Counted from the first letter of the stretch, positions 46,939 to 55,375 are shown. The stretch: 64,000 nucleotides of DNA from Rhizobium rhizogenes NBRC 13257 (GCF_000696095.1 NZ_BAYX01000008.1:310001-374000), one strand, 5' to 3'. The notes: generated by a model not told the origin, from the sequence alone. Numbers and translations are program-made.

Positions 46939-47199
46939 ATGAGCGACCTTTTGCTACGCGGCATGGACGAGGCACTGAAAAAGCAATTGCAAGCGAATGC
47001 CAATCGACATGGCCGAAGTCTTTCCGATGAGGCAATTGATCTGCTACGCCAATCTCTTGGGCGTCAGCTGAATTCAGGTACCTCTGCGGGGCAGAGACTG
47101 CGGGCCATTCTTGGCAAAGAGAAATTGACCGAGGATGAGATCGAGGCAATTGCCGCTTTCCGGCATGCACCGGATCGCGAGCCGCCGCGGTTCGAGTGA
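46939..47199 (+). CDS. Antitoxin, FitA-like ribbon-helix-helix protein
   Basis: The 86-residue protein has an N-terminal ribbon-helix-helix DNA-binding unit ('MSDLLLRGMDEALKKQLQAN', 'HGRSLSDEAIDLLRQSLG') and a C-terminal tail that would wrap the toxin's active site. A GGAGG ribosome-binding site and a double palindromic operator precede it. It is followed by a PIN-domain toxin gene, but with a 68-base gap instead of the usual overlap. Base composition is lower in GC than def and fmt on either side, in keeping with transfer. Confidence 0.85.
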   Translation: MSDLLLRGMDEALKKQLQANANRHGRSLSDEAIDLLRQSLGRQLNSGTSAGQRLRAILGKEKLTEDEIEAIAAFRHAPDREPPRFE

Positions 47200-47225
47200 C
47201 TGCACTGTACAACAGGCTGTGTTGC

Positions 47226-47262
47226 AGGAGATGCTGCTGTGAGTGATCTCCTACTCGGAGAT
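47226..47262 (+). promoter_or_regulatory. Mutually exclusive hairpins over the toxin ribosome-binding site
   Basis: ATCTCC (47246-47251) can pair with the upstream AGGAGAT (47226-47232, seven pairs counting T47252) or with the downstream GGAGAT (47257-47262, six pairs, loop TACTC). The downstream copy contains the toxin's Shine-Dalgarno sequence, six bases before its ATG. The second fold hides the site, the first frees it. Confidence 0.55.
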
Positions 47263-47267
47263 TCCGA

Positions 47268-47687
47268 ATGATCGTTCTAGACACCAATGTCATATCGGAG
47301 CTGCAGGGGCGGTTATACAGCGATCGGATACTTTCGTGGCTCGATGCTCACGATGCTGAGGCTGTTTTTCTGACAACGATTACCATTGGCGAGGTTCGTT
47401 TTGGACTGGAACTTCTGGTCGAGGGCAAGCGCAAAGCTGGGTTGCTTTCGGAATTGGAGGCAATCGAAGCAGAGTTTACCGGACGTATTCTTGTTTTTTC
47501 GCCAAACGCTGCTCATCACTACGGGGTGATTTCTGCCCAACGCCACAAGATCGGGCGACGCATGGAAACCAAGGATGCCATGATCGCCGCCATCTGCCTT
47601 GCGCATGGCGCAACATTGGCGACGCGGAATACAAAAGATTTCGAAGGGCTTGATCTTAGGCTCGTAAACCCGTTTGAAGGCGGCTAA
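47268..47687 (+). CDS. Toxin, FitB/VapC-type PIN-domain ribonuclease
   Basis: The 139-residue PIN-domain protein is predicted to cut RNA, as VapC/FitB toxins do. All four acidic residues are present: Asp5 ('MIVLDTNVISEL'), Glu42 ('TITIGEVRFGLELL'), Asp103 ('ETKDAMIAAICLA') and Asp124 ('TRNTKDFEGLDL'), so it looks active. It has GGAGA at 47257-47261 that can be masked by a hairpin. It ends 22 bases before fmt, so fmt may be partly read from this operon. Confidence 0.9.
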   Translation: MIVLDTNVISELQGRLYSDRILSWLDAHDAEAVFLTTITIGEVRFGLELLVEGKRKAGLLSELEAIEAEFTGRILVFSPNAAHHYGVISAQRHKIGRRMETKDAMIAAICLAHGATLATRNTKDFEGLDLRLVNPFEGG

Positions 47688-47709
47688 TTTAGTTAGCCGG
47701 ACGGATCGC

Positions 47710-48657
47710 ATGTCGCTCAGCATTATCTTTATGGGAACGCCCGAATTTTCCGTGCCGACGTTGCGGTCGCTGATCGATGCCGGTCATAAGATCCGTGCCG
47801 TCTATACGCAGCCGCCGCGTCCCGGCGGGCGGCGTGGGTTAGACCTGCAGAAGTCGCCGGTGCATCAGGCGGCGGAGCTGTTGGGCCTGCCGGTATTCAC
47901 GCCGGTCAATTTCAAGGATCAGGAAGAGCGCCAGCGTTTTCGCGAGCTCGATGCCGATGTCGCCGTGGTTGTCGCCTACGGTCTGCTGTTGCCCGAGGCG
48001 ATCCTCACCGGCACGCGGCTCGGCTGCTATAACGGCCATGCCTCGTTGCTGCCGCGCTGGCGCGGGGCCGCTCCCATCCAGCGGGCGATCATGGCCGGCG
48101 ATAAGAAGACCGGCATGATGGTGATGAAGATGGACAAAGGCCTCGACACCGGCCCGGTCGCCCTGACCCGCGAAGTCGAGATCGGCGGCACCATGACTGC
48201 CGGCGAATTGCATGACAAACTGATGCAAGCCGGCGCCAAGGCGATGGCCGAGGCGATGAACAAGCTGGAATATAATGAGCTGCCGCTGACCGAGCAGCCC
48301 GCCGAGGGCGTCGTCTACGCCGCCAAGATCGACAAGGGTGAGACCCGCATCGATTTCAGCAAGCCGGCCGCCGATGTTCACAATCATATTCGCGGCCTGT
48401 CGCCCTTTCCGGGCGCCTGGTTCGAAATGGAAATTGCGGGCAAGCCGGAGCGTGTGAAGGTGCTTGGCTCCGAACTTGCCGAGGGCGAGCGCGCTGTCGG
48501 TGAAGTGCTGAGCGACGATCTGGCGATTGCCTGCGGTTCCGGTGCTGTCAGGCTGACGAAGCTGCAGAAGGCCGGTGGCAAGCCGATGGCCGCGGCCGAC
48601 TTCCTGCGCGGCACGCCAGTCGCGGCGGGCACGATACTGGCGCTGGGACCCGTCTGA
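47710..48657 (+). CDS. fmt: Methionyl-tRNA formyltransferase
   Basis: Fmt formylates initiator Met-tRNA using 10-formyl-tetrahydrofolate. The 315-residue protein has 'IIFMGTPEFSVPTLRSLIDA', the catalytic 'CYNGHASLLPRWRGAAPIQR' (Asn, His; the SLLPRxRG signature) and 'DKGLDTGPVA'. ATG 47710 is used; the frame opens earlier (47674) but overlaps the toxin gene. The stop and the truA start share one base. Confidence 0.97.
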   Translation: MSLSIIFMGTPEFSVPTLRSLIDAGHKIRAVYTQPPRPGGRRGLDLQKSPVHQAAELLGLPVFTPVNFKDQEERQRFRELDADVAVVVAYGLLLPEAILTGTRLGCYNGHASLLPRWRGAAPIQRAIMAGDKKTGMMVMKMDKGLDTGPVALTREVEIGGTMTAGELHDKLMQAGAKAMAEAMNKLEYNELPLTEQPAEGVVYAAKIDKGETRIDFSKPAADVHNHIRGLSPFPGAWFEMEIAGKPERVKVLGSELAEGERAVGEVLSDDLAIACGSGAVRLTKLQKAGGKPMAAADFLRGTPVAAGTILALGPV

Positions 48658-49454
48658 TGCCGCGCTACCGTATGACCGTCGAATATGACGGCATCCCCTA
48701 TGTCGGCTGGCAACGTCAGAACAACGGTCCTTCCGTACAGGGCGCGATCGAGCGCGCCATCCTGTCGTTGACGGGTGAGACGGCTTCCGTTCGCGGCGCG
48801 GGACGCACCGATTCCGGCGTGCATGCCGTGGGTCAGGTGACCCATGCCGATCTGTCCAAGGAATGGAAGCCGCACACGCTGCGCAATGCGCTCAACGCCC
48901 ATCTGCGGCTTGCCGGCGACCGTGTCGCCATTCTGAATGTCATGGAAGTCGATGCCAGCTTCGACGCCCGTTTTTCGGCAATCCGCCGGCACTATCTTTA
49001 TCGCATTATCGTCCGCCGCGCGCCGTTGGCGCTGGAGGCCGGGCGCGCCTGGTGGGTGGCGAAGGATATGGATCACGAGGTCATGCATACAGCGGCGCAA
49101 ACCCTGGTCGGCCGGCACGATTTCACGACCTTTCGATCGGTGCATTGTCAGGCCAACAGCCCGGTGCGCACGCTTGACCGACTGGATGTGACGCGGAGTG
49201 GCGAGCTGATCGAGATCCGCGCCACGGCGCAAAGTTTCCTGCACAATCAGATCCGTTCCTTTGCCGGAACGCTGAAGCTCGCGGGCGAAGGCAAGTGGAC
49301 GCCGGACGATGTGCGAACCGCATTGGAGGCGCGCGACCGCAAGGCTTGCGGCCCTGTTGCGCCGCCGGACGGGCTCTATTTCATGCAGGTGGATTATCGT
49401 GATGATGCCGGTTCCGCGCCGCCGATCCCCGACGACGAATCGGACGATTCGTAA
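48657..49454 (+). CDS. truA: tRNA pseudouridine synthase TruA
   Basis: TruA makes pseudouridine at positions 38-40 of the anticodon stem. The 265-residue protein has the catalytic Asp in 'VRGAGRTDSGVHAVGQVTH' and 'YLYRIIVRRAPLAL'. It is translationally coupled to fmt. In related rhizobia dapE-side genes follow closely; here mqo is in between. The acidic tail 'PPIPDDESDDS' looks disordered. Confidence 0.96.
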   Translation: MPRYRMTVEYDGIPYVGWQRQNNGPSVQGAIERAILSLTGETASVRGAGRTDSGVHAVGQVTHADLSKEWKPHTLRNALNAHLRLAGDRVAILNVMEVDASFDARFSAIRRHYLYRIIVRRAPLALEAGRAWWVAKDMDHEVMHTAAQTLVGRHDFTTFRSVHCQANSPVRTLDRLDVTRSGELIEIRATAQSFLHNQIRSFAGTLKLAGEGKWTPDDVRTALEARDRKACGPVAPPDGLYFMQVDYRDDAGSAPPIPDDESDDS

Positions 49455-49579
49455 GGTACCCCATCCAGGTCTGGGGGAGTGATACATTATGTCGCGCGCA
49501 TACTTGTCACGGCACAATCGATGGCTTATAGCCTCGCCCGGGAGGATCTATAGCCGAATGATATGAGGCAGGATTAGCG

Positions 49580-51298
49580 ATGCCCAACAATCCCAAGAGC
49601 ATCAAGACGCGCGCCGAACGCTCTTCCACCATTGAGATGAGCCGGCGGCAACTTCTTGGATCCGCAGCCGCCAGCGCCGCTGCTTTCAGCCTTCCCGCAC
49701 TGCCCAGCTGGGCTGCCCCTGCCGAGAGAGCAGTGGATGTTCTCCTTGTCGGCGGTGGCATCATGAGCGCGACGCTCGGTGTTCTCCTGACCGAGCTGGA
49801 GCCCTCCTGGACGATCGAAATGCTTGAGCGGCTCGATGATGTCGCACTGGAAAGCTCCAACGGCTGGAACAACGCCGGGACCGGCCATTCGGCTCTAGCC
49901 GAACTCAACTACACGCCCCAGGACGAGAACGGCACCGTCCATATCAGCAAAGCGGTCGAGATCAACGAATCCTTCCAGATATCCCGCCAGTTCTTTGCCC
50001 ATCAAGTGGATGTGGGTGTTCTGAAAAACCCGCGTTCTTTCATCAATTCGACGCCCCACATGAGTTTTGTCTGGGGTGACAAGAATACCGACTTCCTGGA
50101 AAAGCGTCATCAGGCGCTGAAGGCAAGCCCGCTCTTTTCCGGCATGAAGTTCTCGCGCGATCACGACGAGATCGCGAAATGGGTTCCGCTCATGATGGAA
50201 GGGCGCGACCGCTCGCAGAACATCGCGGCGACATGGTGCCCGCTCGGAACAGACGTGAATTTCGGCGAGATCACCCGGCAATATGTCGCGCATCTCAAGA
50301 GCCAGTCGACCTTCAAGTTGCACACCTCTTCGGAAGTGCACGCGATTGAGCGTAACGAAGACGGCAGCTGGCGCGTCACCTACGCGGATACCAAGGACGG
50401 CTCCAGCAAGGGCACGATCAACGCGAAGTTTCTGTTCCTTGGTGCCGGCGGCGCTGCCCTGCCATTGCTTCAGATGTCCGGCATTCCCGAAGGTGACGAT
50501 TACGCCGGCTTCCCCGTCGGCGGCTCGTTCCTCGTCTGCGACAATCCCGATGTGACAAGCCTGCATCTGGCAAAGGCCTATGGCCAGGCTTCAACCGGTG
50601 CGCCGCCCATGTCCGTGCCGCATCTCGACACGCGCATGCTGGACGGAAAGCGGGTGGTTCTGTTCGGACCCTTCGCGACCTTCTCCACCAAGTTCCTGAA
50701 AGAGGGATCCTATCTCGATCTGCCCGCCTCGGTGACGCTCGACAATATCTGGCCGATGATCCGGGTGGCCCTGGATGAGTTCAGCCTTGTCGAATATCTG
50801 GCGGGCCAGCTGATGCTGTCCGATGAGAACCGTCTGGCGGCGCTGCGCGAATATTTCCCGCATGCCAAGGCGGAAGATTGGCGCCTATGGCAGGCTGGCC
50901 AGCGTGTTCAGATCATCAAGCGCGACGAAGAAAAAGGTGGCGTCCTGAAGCTCGGGACTGAAATCGTTGCGTCGAAGGACGGCAGTATTGCCGCGCTGCT
51001 CGGCGCTTCGCCCGGCGCATCCACCGCGCCGCCCATCATGCTCGATCTGCTCAAGAAGGTATTCGCCGAGCGGCTCGCGACGGCCGAATGGCAGGAAAAG
51101 ATCCACAATATTGTTCCGAGCTATGGCGTGAAGCTGAACGAGACTCCTGAGGTGCTTGCTAAAGAGTGGGCCGCGACGGCCGGTCGGCTGCAACTGGCCA
51201 TCGCTTCGCCGGCCATCGATGCGTCTGCGCTGGCAAAGCCCGATGGGACGAGTGCTCCGAACGGTGCAGTCAAGCATGTTCCGGATATGGCACTCTGA
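49580..51298 (+). CDS. mqo: Malate:quinone oxidoreductase with twin-arginine leader
   Basis: Mqo oxidises malate to oxaloacetate and passes electrons to the quinone pool, an alternative to NAD malate dehydrogenase in the TCA cycle. The 572-residue protein has the FAD-binding 'DVLLVGGGIMSATLGVLLTE' and the Mqo signature 'LESSNGWNNAGTGHSALAEL'. Unusually, its first ~47 residues resemble a Tat signal peptide: Arg22-Arg23 in 'EMSRRQLLGSAAASAAAFSL', a hydrophobic stretch, then 'SWAAPAE'. That would place the enzyme on the periplasmic face. The gene lies between truA and the dapE group and ends in a strong terminator. Confidence 0.94.
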   Translation: MPNNPKSIKTRAERSSTIEMSRRQLLGSAAASAAAFSLPALPSWAAPAERAVDVLLVGGGIMSATLGVLLTELEPSWTIEMLERLDDVALESSNGWNNAGTGHSALAELNYTPQDENGTVHISKAVEINESFQISRQFFAHQVDVGVLKNPRSFINSTPHMSFVWGDKNTDFLEKRHQALKASPLFSGMKFSRDHDEIAKWVPLMMEGRDRSQNIAATWCPLGTDVNFGEITRQYVAHLKSQSTFKLHTSSEVHAIERNEDGSWRVTYADTKDGSSKGTINAKFLFLGAGGAALPLLQMSGIPEGDDYAGFPVGGSFLVCDNPDVTSLHLAKAYGQASTGAPPMSVPHLDTRMLDGKRVVLFGPFATFSTKFLKEGSYLDLPASVTLDNIWPMIRVALDEFSLVEYLAGQLMLSDENRLAALREYFPHAKAEDWRLWQAGQRVQIIKRDEEKGGVLKLGTEIVASKDGSIAALLGASPGASTAPPIMLDLLKKVFAERLATAEWQEKIHNIVPSYGVKLNETPEVLAKEWAATAGRLQLAIASPAIDASALAKPDGTSAPNGAVKHVPDMAL

Positions 51299-51350
51299 TT
51301 GTGCTCCGGCACGATCGGCTCTGATGCGTCTTTGGAACTAGGTTCACAAC

Positions 51351-51384
51351 GCCGTAGCGCTTCGAAAGAGCGCTACGGCTTTTT
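51351..51384 (+). terminator. Intrinsic terminator after mqo
   Basis: GCCGTAGCGCT (51351-51361) and AGCGCTACGGC (51369-51379) form a perfect 11-bp stem with a seven-base loop, followed by TTTTTATTTG. It lies 52 bases after the mqo stop. Confidence 0.92.
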
Positions 51385-51479
51385 ATTTGTTGTATCGCTT
51401 GGCGGACCGCTTTTGTCGTCGTGGCGCATCTCTCCATTCCTATGGGAATAATGCGCGGTCCAATGTCGGGAGCAGACAT

Positions 51480-52079
51480 CTAGCCCGGCGGATAGATGCC
51501 GAGGAAACGTTGCAGAAAATCAGTCAGCAGCATGGTCGGGATCAGCAGCACCAGCGTCAAGGTGCCGATGAAAAGCGGATGGGTACCGCAGATCATCCTC
51601 AGCATGCGGGCAAGCGAAAAGACGATCGCCATCATCAGCCCCAGCCACAGGATGGCCACTAGCCCGCTGGCGCCGGGGATGAAGGCCAGCAGCGCGATCA
51701 AGAGGGCGTTGAGATAGGACGTCGGCAGGCCGAGCCAGTTGACGACGACGACGACAGGCGCGAATTTGTCGCCGAAGCGGAAGATCATCAGCAGCACGCC
51801 GGCGAGCACCAGCGGCGTCAGCCAGCTGGCCGCCTCGACCAGCGCCAGACGCAGGAAAAAGGCCATGCCGGTCGAGGTTTCCGGCGGCATGGCGGTGAGA
51901 TAGGCCTGCTGCCACCAGAGCCAGGAAATGCCGATCGACGGCAGGCTCCAGAGGATCGCCCAGAAGGAGCGCAGCATGCCACGGTCCGATATGTCGAGAT
52001 ATTGGAAGCCTCGCGCGTCCATGCGCAGCAGAAGCCACAGGCCCGCCAGATAATATTGGACTTCCTTAAAGCTCGGCAT
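51480..52079 (-). CDS. Uncharacterised multi-pass membrane protein downstream of dapE
   Basis: The 199-residue hydrophobic protein has about five membrane helices (for example 'AFFLRLALVEAASWLTPLVL', 'GLVAILWLGLMMAIVFSLAR', 'LFIGTLTLVLLIPTMLLTDF') and a soluble N-terminal stretch ('MPSFKEVQYYLAGLWLLLRM'). I do not recognise a characterised family. Its ATG at 52079 lies inside the dapE 3' end (14-base overlap), so it is probably translated from the dapE message. The codon pattern matches its neighbours. Confidence 0.75.
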   Translation of the reverse strand: MPSFKEVQYYLAGLWLLLRMDARGFQYLDISDRGMLRSFWAILWSLPSIGISWLWWQQAYLTAMPPETSTGMAFFLRLALVEAASWLTPLVLAGVLLMIFRFGDKFAPVVVVVNWLGLPTSYLNALLIALLAFIPGASGLVAILWLGLMMAIVFSLARMLRMICGTHPLFIGTLTLVLLIPTMLLTDFLQRFLGIYPPG

Positions 52080-53259
52080 TCGCAAACCAGCGCTGGATGA
52101 AGGTCTCGTAGATCTCGGTCAGGGTTTCGAGATCCGCGACAGCCACCCTCTCATCGACCATGTGCATGGTCTGGCCAACAAGGCCGAACTCCACCACCGG
52201 GCAATAGTCCTTGATAAAGCGGGCATCCGAGGTGCCGCCGGTGGTCGAAAGCTTCGGCGTATGGCCCGTGACATTTTCGACTGCCGAGGAGAGCGAGGCG
52301 ATCAGCGCATTGTTGCGCGTCAGGAAGACCTGGCTCGGACGGTCGGACCAGGTGATGTCATACTTAGTCGGCTCACGACCGGGACGGAGTGTCTGATCGG
52401 CCGCAGCAGCATCGAGGCGGGCGAGAATCTCCGCCCTTAGGGTCTCGACGGTCCAGGTGTCGTTGAAGCGGATATTGAAAGCGGCGGTCGCCTTGGCGGG
52501 GATGACGTTGGTGGCGGCATTGCCGACATCGATCGTCGTCACTTCGAGGTTCGACGGCTGGAAATTGTCGGTGCCGGCGTCGAAAGGCGGGTCGAGCAGC
52601 GCCTCGGTCAATTTGACGATGCTGCGCACCGGATTGTCGGCGAGATGCGGATAGGCCGCGTGGCCCTGCACGCCATGAACAGTGATGAAGCCGGAGATCG
52701 AACCGCGACGGCCGATCTTGATCATGTCGCCGAGCTGATCGGGATTGGTCGGCTCGCCGACGAGCGAGGCGTCCCATTGCTCGCCGCGCTCGGCGGCCCA
52801 TTGCAGCAGCTTGACCGTGCCGTTTATCGCAGGGCCTTCCTCGTCGCCGGTGATGAGGAAGGAGATGGAGCCGGCCGGCGGCCCATGCTTTTCGATGTGG
52901 CGTGCGACGGCGGCGGCAAAGCAGGCGATGCCGCCCTTCATGTCGACCGCGCCACGGCCGAAGAGTTCGCCACCGGCGATGTCGGCGGCAAAGGGCGGAT
53001 GGCTCCAGGAAGCGGCGTCGCCGACGGGAACGACGTCCGTATGGCCGGCGAACATCAGATGCGGCCCCTCGGTGCCGAGACGGGCATAGAGGTTCTCGAT
53101 ATCGGGCGTGCCCGCCTCGCTGGCCGTCATGCGCTCGACCTTGAAGCCAAGCGGCAGCAGCATGTCGGCGAGCGCGGTGAGCGCGCCGCCTTCGGCCGGC
53201 GTCACGGAGGCGCAGCGGATCAGGGTTTGCAGATTGGCGACGGGATCGGTGGCGGTCAT
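52066..53259 (-). CDS. dapE: Succinyl-diaminopimelate desuccinylase
   Basis: DapE hydrolyses N-succinyl-LL-diaminopimelate in the lysine/diaminopimelate pathway, needed for lysine and peptidoglycan. The 397-residue M20 metalloenzyme has the first zinc motif in 'LMFAGHTDVVPVGD', the bridging Asp in 'GRGAVDMKGGIA', and the catalytic Glu in 'FLITGDEEGPAINGT', with a late 'GGTSDARFI' and zinc His in 'QTMHMVDE'. dapD lies just upstream on the same strand. Confidence 0.97.
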   Translation of the reverse strand: MTATDPVANLQTLIRCASVTPAEGGALTALADMLLPLGFKVERMTASEAGTPDIENLYARLGTEGPHLMFAGHTDVVPVGDAASWSHPPFAADIAGGELFGRGAVDMKGGIACFAAAVARHIEKHGPPAGSISFLITGDEEGPAINGTVKLLQWAAERGEQWDASLVGEPTNPDQLGDMIKIGRRGSISGFITVHGVQGHAAYPHLADNPVRSIVKLTEALLDPPFDAGTDNFQPSNLEVTTIDVGNAATNVIPAKATAAFNIRFNDTWTVETLRAEILARLDAAAADQTLRPGREPTKYDITWSDRPSQVFLTRNNALIASLSSAVENVTGHTPKLSTTGGTSDARFIKDYCPVVEFGLVGQTMHMVDERVAVADLETLTEIYETFIQRWFANAEL

Positions 53260-53389
53260 CGGAGGCTACTTATCCGGGGAGAGATGGCAAGGCGATGGCG
53301 AGGCTATGGCAACTGGTGGGCCATTATTGTCTGAAAATTTCCGCCGCGGTTCCAGCCGATCATGCAAGGGCCGTCACCCGACCGGCGGG

Positions 53390-53420
53390 CGGGAGCGCTT
53401 CCCCAAGAGGCGCGCTCCCG
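53390..53420 (-). terminator. Hairpin between dapD and dapE
   Basis: CGGGAGCGC (53390-53398) and GCGCTCCCG (53412-53420) form a perfect 9-bp stem with a 13-base loop, nine bases after the dapD stop on the minus strand. There is no uridine run, so it may only attenuate transcription into dapE. Confidence 0.5.
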
Positions 53421-53428
53421 AAGTCATA

Positions 53429-54286
53429 TCAATCGCGCAGCAGCTCGTTGATGCCGGTCTTGGAGCGGGTCTTTTCATCGACGCGCTTGACGATGACGGC
53501 GCAATAGAGGCTCGGAGCCGGCTGGCCGTTTGCCATGGTATTGCCGTTCGGCAGCGCGCCGGCAACGACGACGGAGTAGGGCGGCACTTCGCCATAGGTG
53601 ATCTCGCCGGTGGCGCGATCGACGATCTTGGTCGACTTGCCGATGAAGACGCCCATGCCGAGCACCGAGCCTTCACGGATGATGCAGCCTTCGACCACTT
53701 CCGAACGGGCGCCGATGAAGCAATTGTCCTCGATGATCGTCGGGCCGGCCTGCATCGGCTCCAGTACGCCGCCGATGCCGACGCCGCCGGAAAGATGCAC
53801 ATGCTTGCCGATCTGCGCGCAGGAGCCGACGGTCGCCCAGGTGTCGACCATGGTGCCTTCGCCGACATAGGCGCCGAGATTGACGAAGGACGGCATCAGG
53901 ATGGCGTTCGGGGCGATATAGGCAGAGCGGCGGACGACGGCGTTCGGCACAGCGCGGAAGCCTGCCTCGCGGAAGCGGTTCTCGCCCCAGCCCTCGAACT
54001 TCGACGGCACCTTGTCCCACCAGGTCGAGCCGCCGGGGCCGCCGTCGACGATCTGCATGTCGTTCAGGCGGAAGGAGAGCAGCACGGCTTTCTTGAGCCA
54101 CTGGTTGACGGTCCAGTTGCCGTCGGAACCACGCTCGGCCACGCGCACCTTGCCACTGTCGAGCAGGTTCAGCGCGGTTTCCACGGCGTCGCGAACTTCG
54201 CCGCGTGTCGAGACGTTCACATTGTCGCGATTTTCAAAGGCCGCCTCGATGGCGTTTTCGAGAGAGGCGAGGTCGGTGGCGCTCAT
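53429..54286 (-). CDS. dapD: Tetrahydrodipicolinate N-succinyltransferase
   Basis: DapD transfers succinyl from succinyl-CoA to tetrahydrodipicolinate, two steps before DapE. The 285-residue protein has a helical N-terminal domain and a left-handed beta-helix of hexapeptide repeats ('SAYIAPNAILMPSFVNLGAY' through 'IIREGSVLGMGVFIGKST'). It is upstream of dapE by 169 bases, with a hairpin between. Confidence 0.97.
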   Translation of the reverse strand: MSATDLASLENAIEAAFENRDNVNVSTRGEVRDAVETALNLLDSGKVRVAERGSDGNWTVNQWLKKAVLLSFRLNDMQIVDGGPGGSTWWDKVPSKFEGWGENRFREAGFRAVPNAVVRRSAYIAPNAILMPSFVNLGAYVGEGTMVDTWATVGSCAQIGKHVHLSGGVGIGGVLEPMQAGPTIIEDNCFIGARSEVVEGCIIREGSVLGMGVFIGKSTKIVDRATGEITYGEVPPYSVVVAGALPNGNTMANGQPAPSLYCAVIVKRVDEKTRSKTGINELLRD

Positions 54287-54499
54287 GAGAATTCCTTAAA
54301 CTTCAATGGCTATCGTTGCGATCGGAAGAGTGTCCGCAGATACGGTCGATTGGTCCTACAGCATGGGCCTGAAAAATGGAATGATTTTTCGGTGCGGATT
54401 GAGCTTGGATTCAAGGCGTTAGAGGGGCATATGCGATACTCGGCCGCTCGCGCTGCGGTGTATGGCGGCCCTTGAAGGATCGATCGAAAGGCATTGGAA

Positions 54500-55372
54500 A
54501 TGAGCAAGGCGAAGAATGGCAGGCTGAGGCGCAAGGATGGGGTATGGGATCCCTTGAAGACGAGCTCGGCCGACAAGCAGCGGGCTGAATCCGTTCCGAA
54601 GACGCCACAGTCGATGTCGCCCTCCTATCGTCTCGCCTATGCCGACGAGGATTTTCTCTGCCGCGAGGAGCTGCGACCGATCCGCCTGCAGCTCGAACTC
54701 CTGAAGACCGAGATGTATCTCACCGAGCGCGGCATAAAGTCGACGGTGGTGATGTTCGGCGGTGCTCGCATTCCGGCCCCCGGCACCAGCGCCTGGGCGG
54801 CGCGCAACGAGGTGCAGCGGGCCAATCTTGAAGCAGCCTCTGTCTACTACGAGGAAGCGCGCAAATTCGCGCGGCTGTGCTCGCGCTATTCCGCCGGCTT
54901 CGATTTCCATGAATATGTCGTGGTCACCGGCGGTGGCCCCGGCGTCATGGAGGCGGGCAATCGCGGTGCTTCGGAGGAGGGTGCCCCCTCCATCGGCCTC
55001 AACATCGTGCTGCCGCACGAGCAGGCGCCGAATGTCTATGTGACGCCGGAGCTCAGCTTCAATTTCCACTACTTCGCGATCCGCAAGATGCATTTCATGG
55101 TGCGTGCCAAGGCGATCGCTGTGTTTCCGGGTGGGTTCGGCACGCTGGACGAGCTGTTCGAATGCCTGACGCTGATCCAGACCGGCCGCATGGAGCGCCT
55201 GCCGCTCATCCTGTTCGGCGAAAAATTTTGGCGCGACATCATCAACTTCGACGCGCTCGCCGAATTCGGCACCATTGCTCCCGACGACGTCAAGCTGATC
55301 AGCTTTGTCGATACGGCCGAGGACGCCTGGAAGATCGTCTCGGATTTTTACGAGCACGACAACGGACACTGA
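54500..55372 (+). CDS. LOG family protein (lysine decarboxylase-like fold)
   Basis: The 290-residue protein belongs to the LOG family, nucleotide 5'-monophosphate phosphoribohydrolases that in plants and some bacteria release active cytokinin. The phosphate-binding motifs are 'VVVTGGGPGVMEAGNRGASE' and 'IAVFPGGFGTLDELFECLTL' (PGGxGTxxE). The N-terminal ~90 residues are an added segment of the longer LOG type. Whether it makes cytokinin or acts in nucleotide turnover is unknown. ATG 54500 is used rather than TTG 54494. It is divergent from dapD and ends in a bidirectional terminator. Confidence 0.88.
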   Translation: MSKAKNGRLRRKDGVWDPLKTSSADKQRAESVPKTPQSMSPSYRLAYADEDFLCREELRPIRLQLELLKTEMYLTERGIKSTVVMFGGARIPAPGTSAWAARNEVQRANLEAASVYYEEARKFARLCSRYSAGFDFHEYVVVTGGGPGVMEAGNRGASEEGAPSIGLNIVLPHEQAPNVYVTPELSFNFHYFAIRKMHFMVRAKAIAVFPGGFGTLDELFECLTLIQTGRMERLPLILFGEKFWRDIINFDALAEFGTIAPDDVKLISFVDTAEDAWKIVSDFYEHDNGH

Positions 55373-55375
55373 CAA

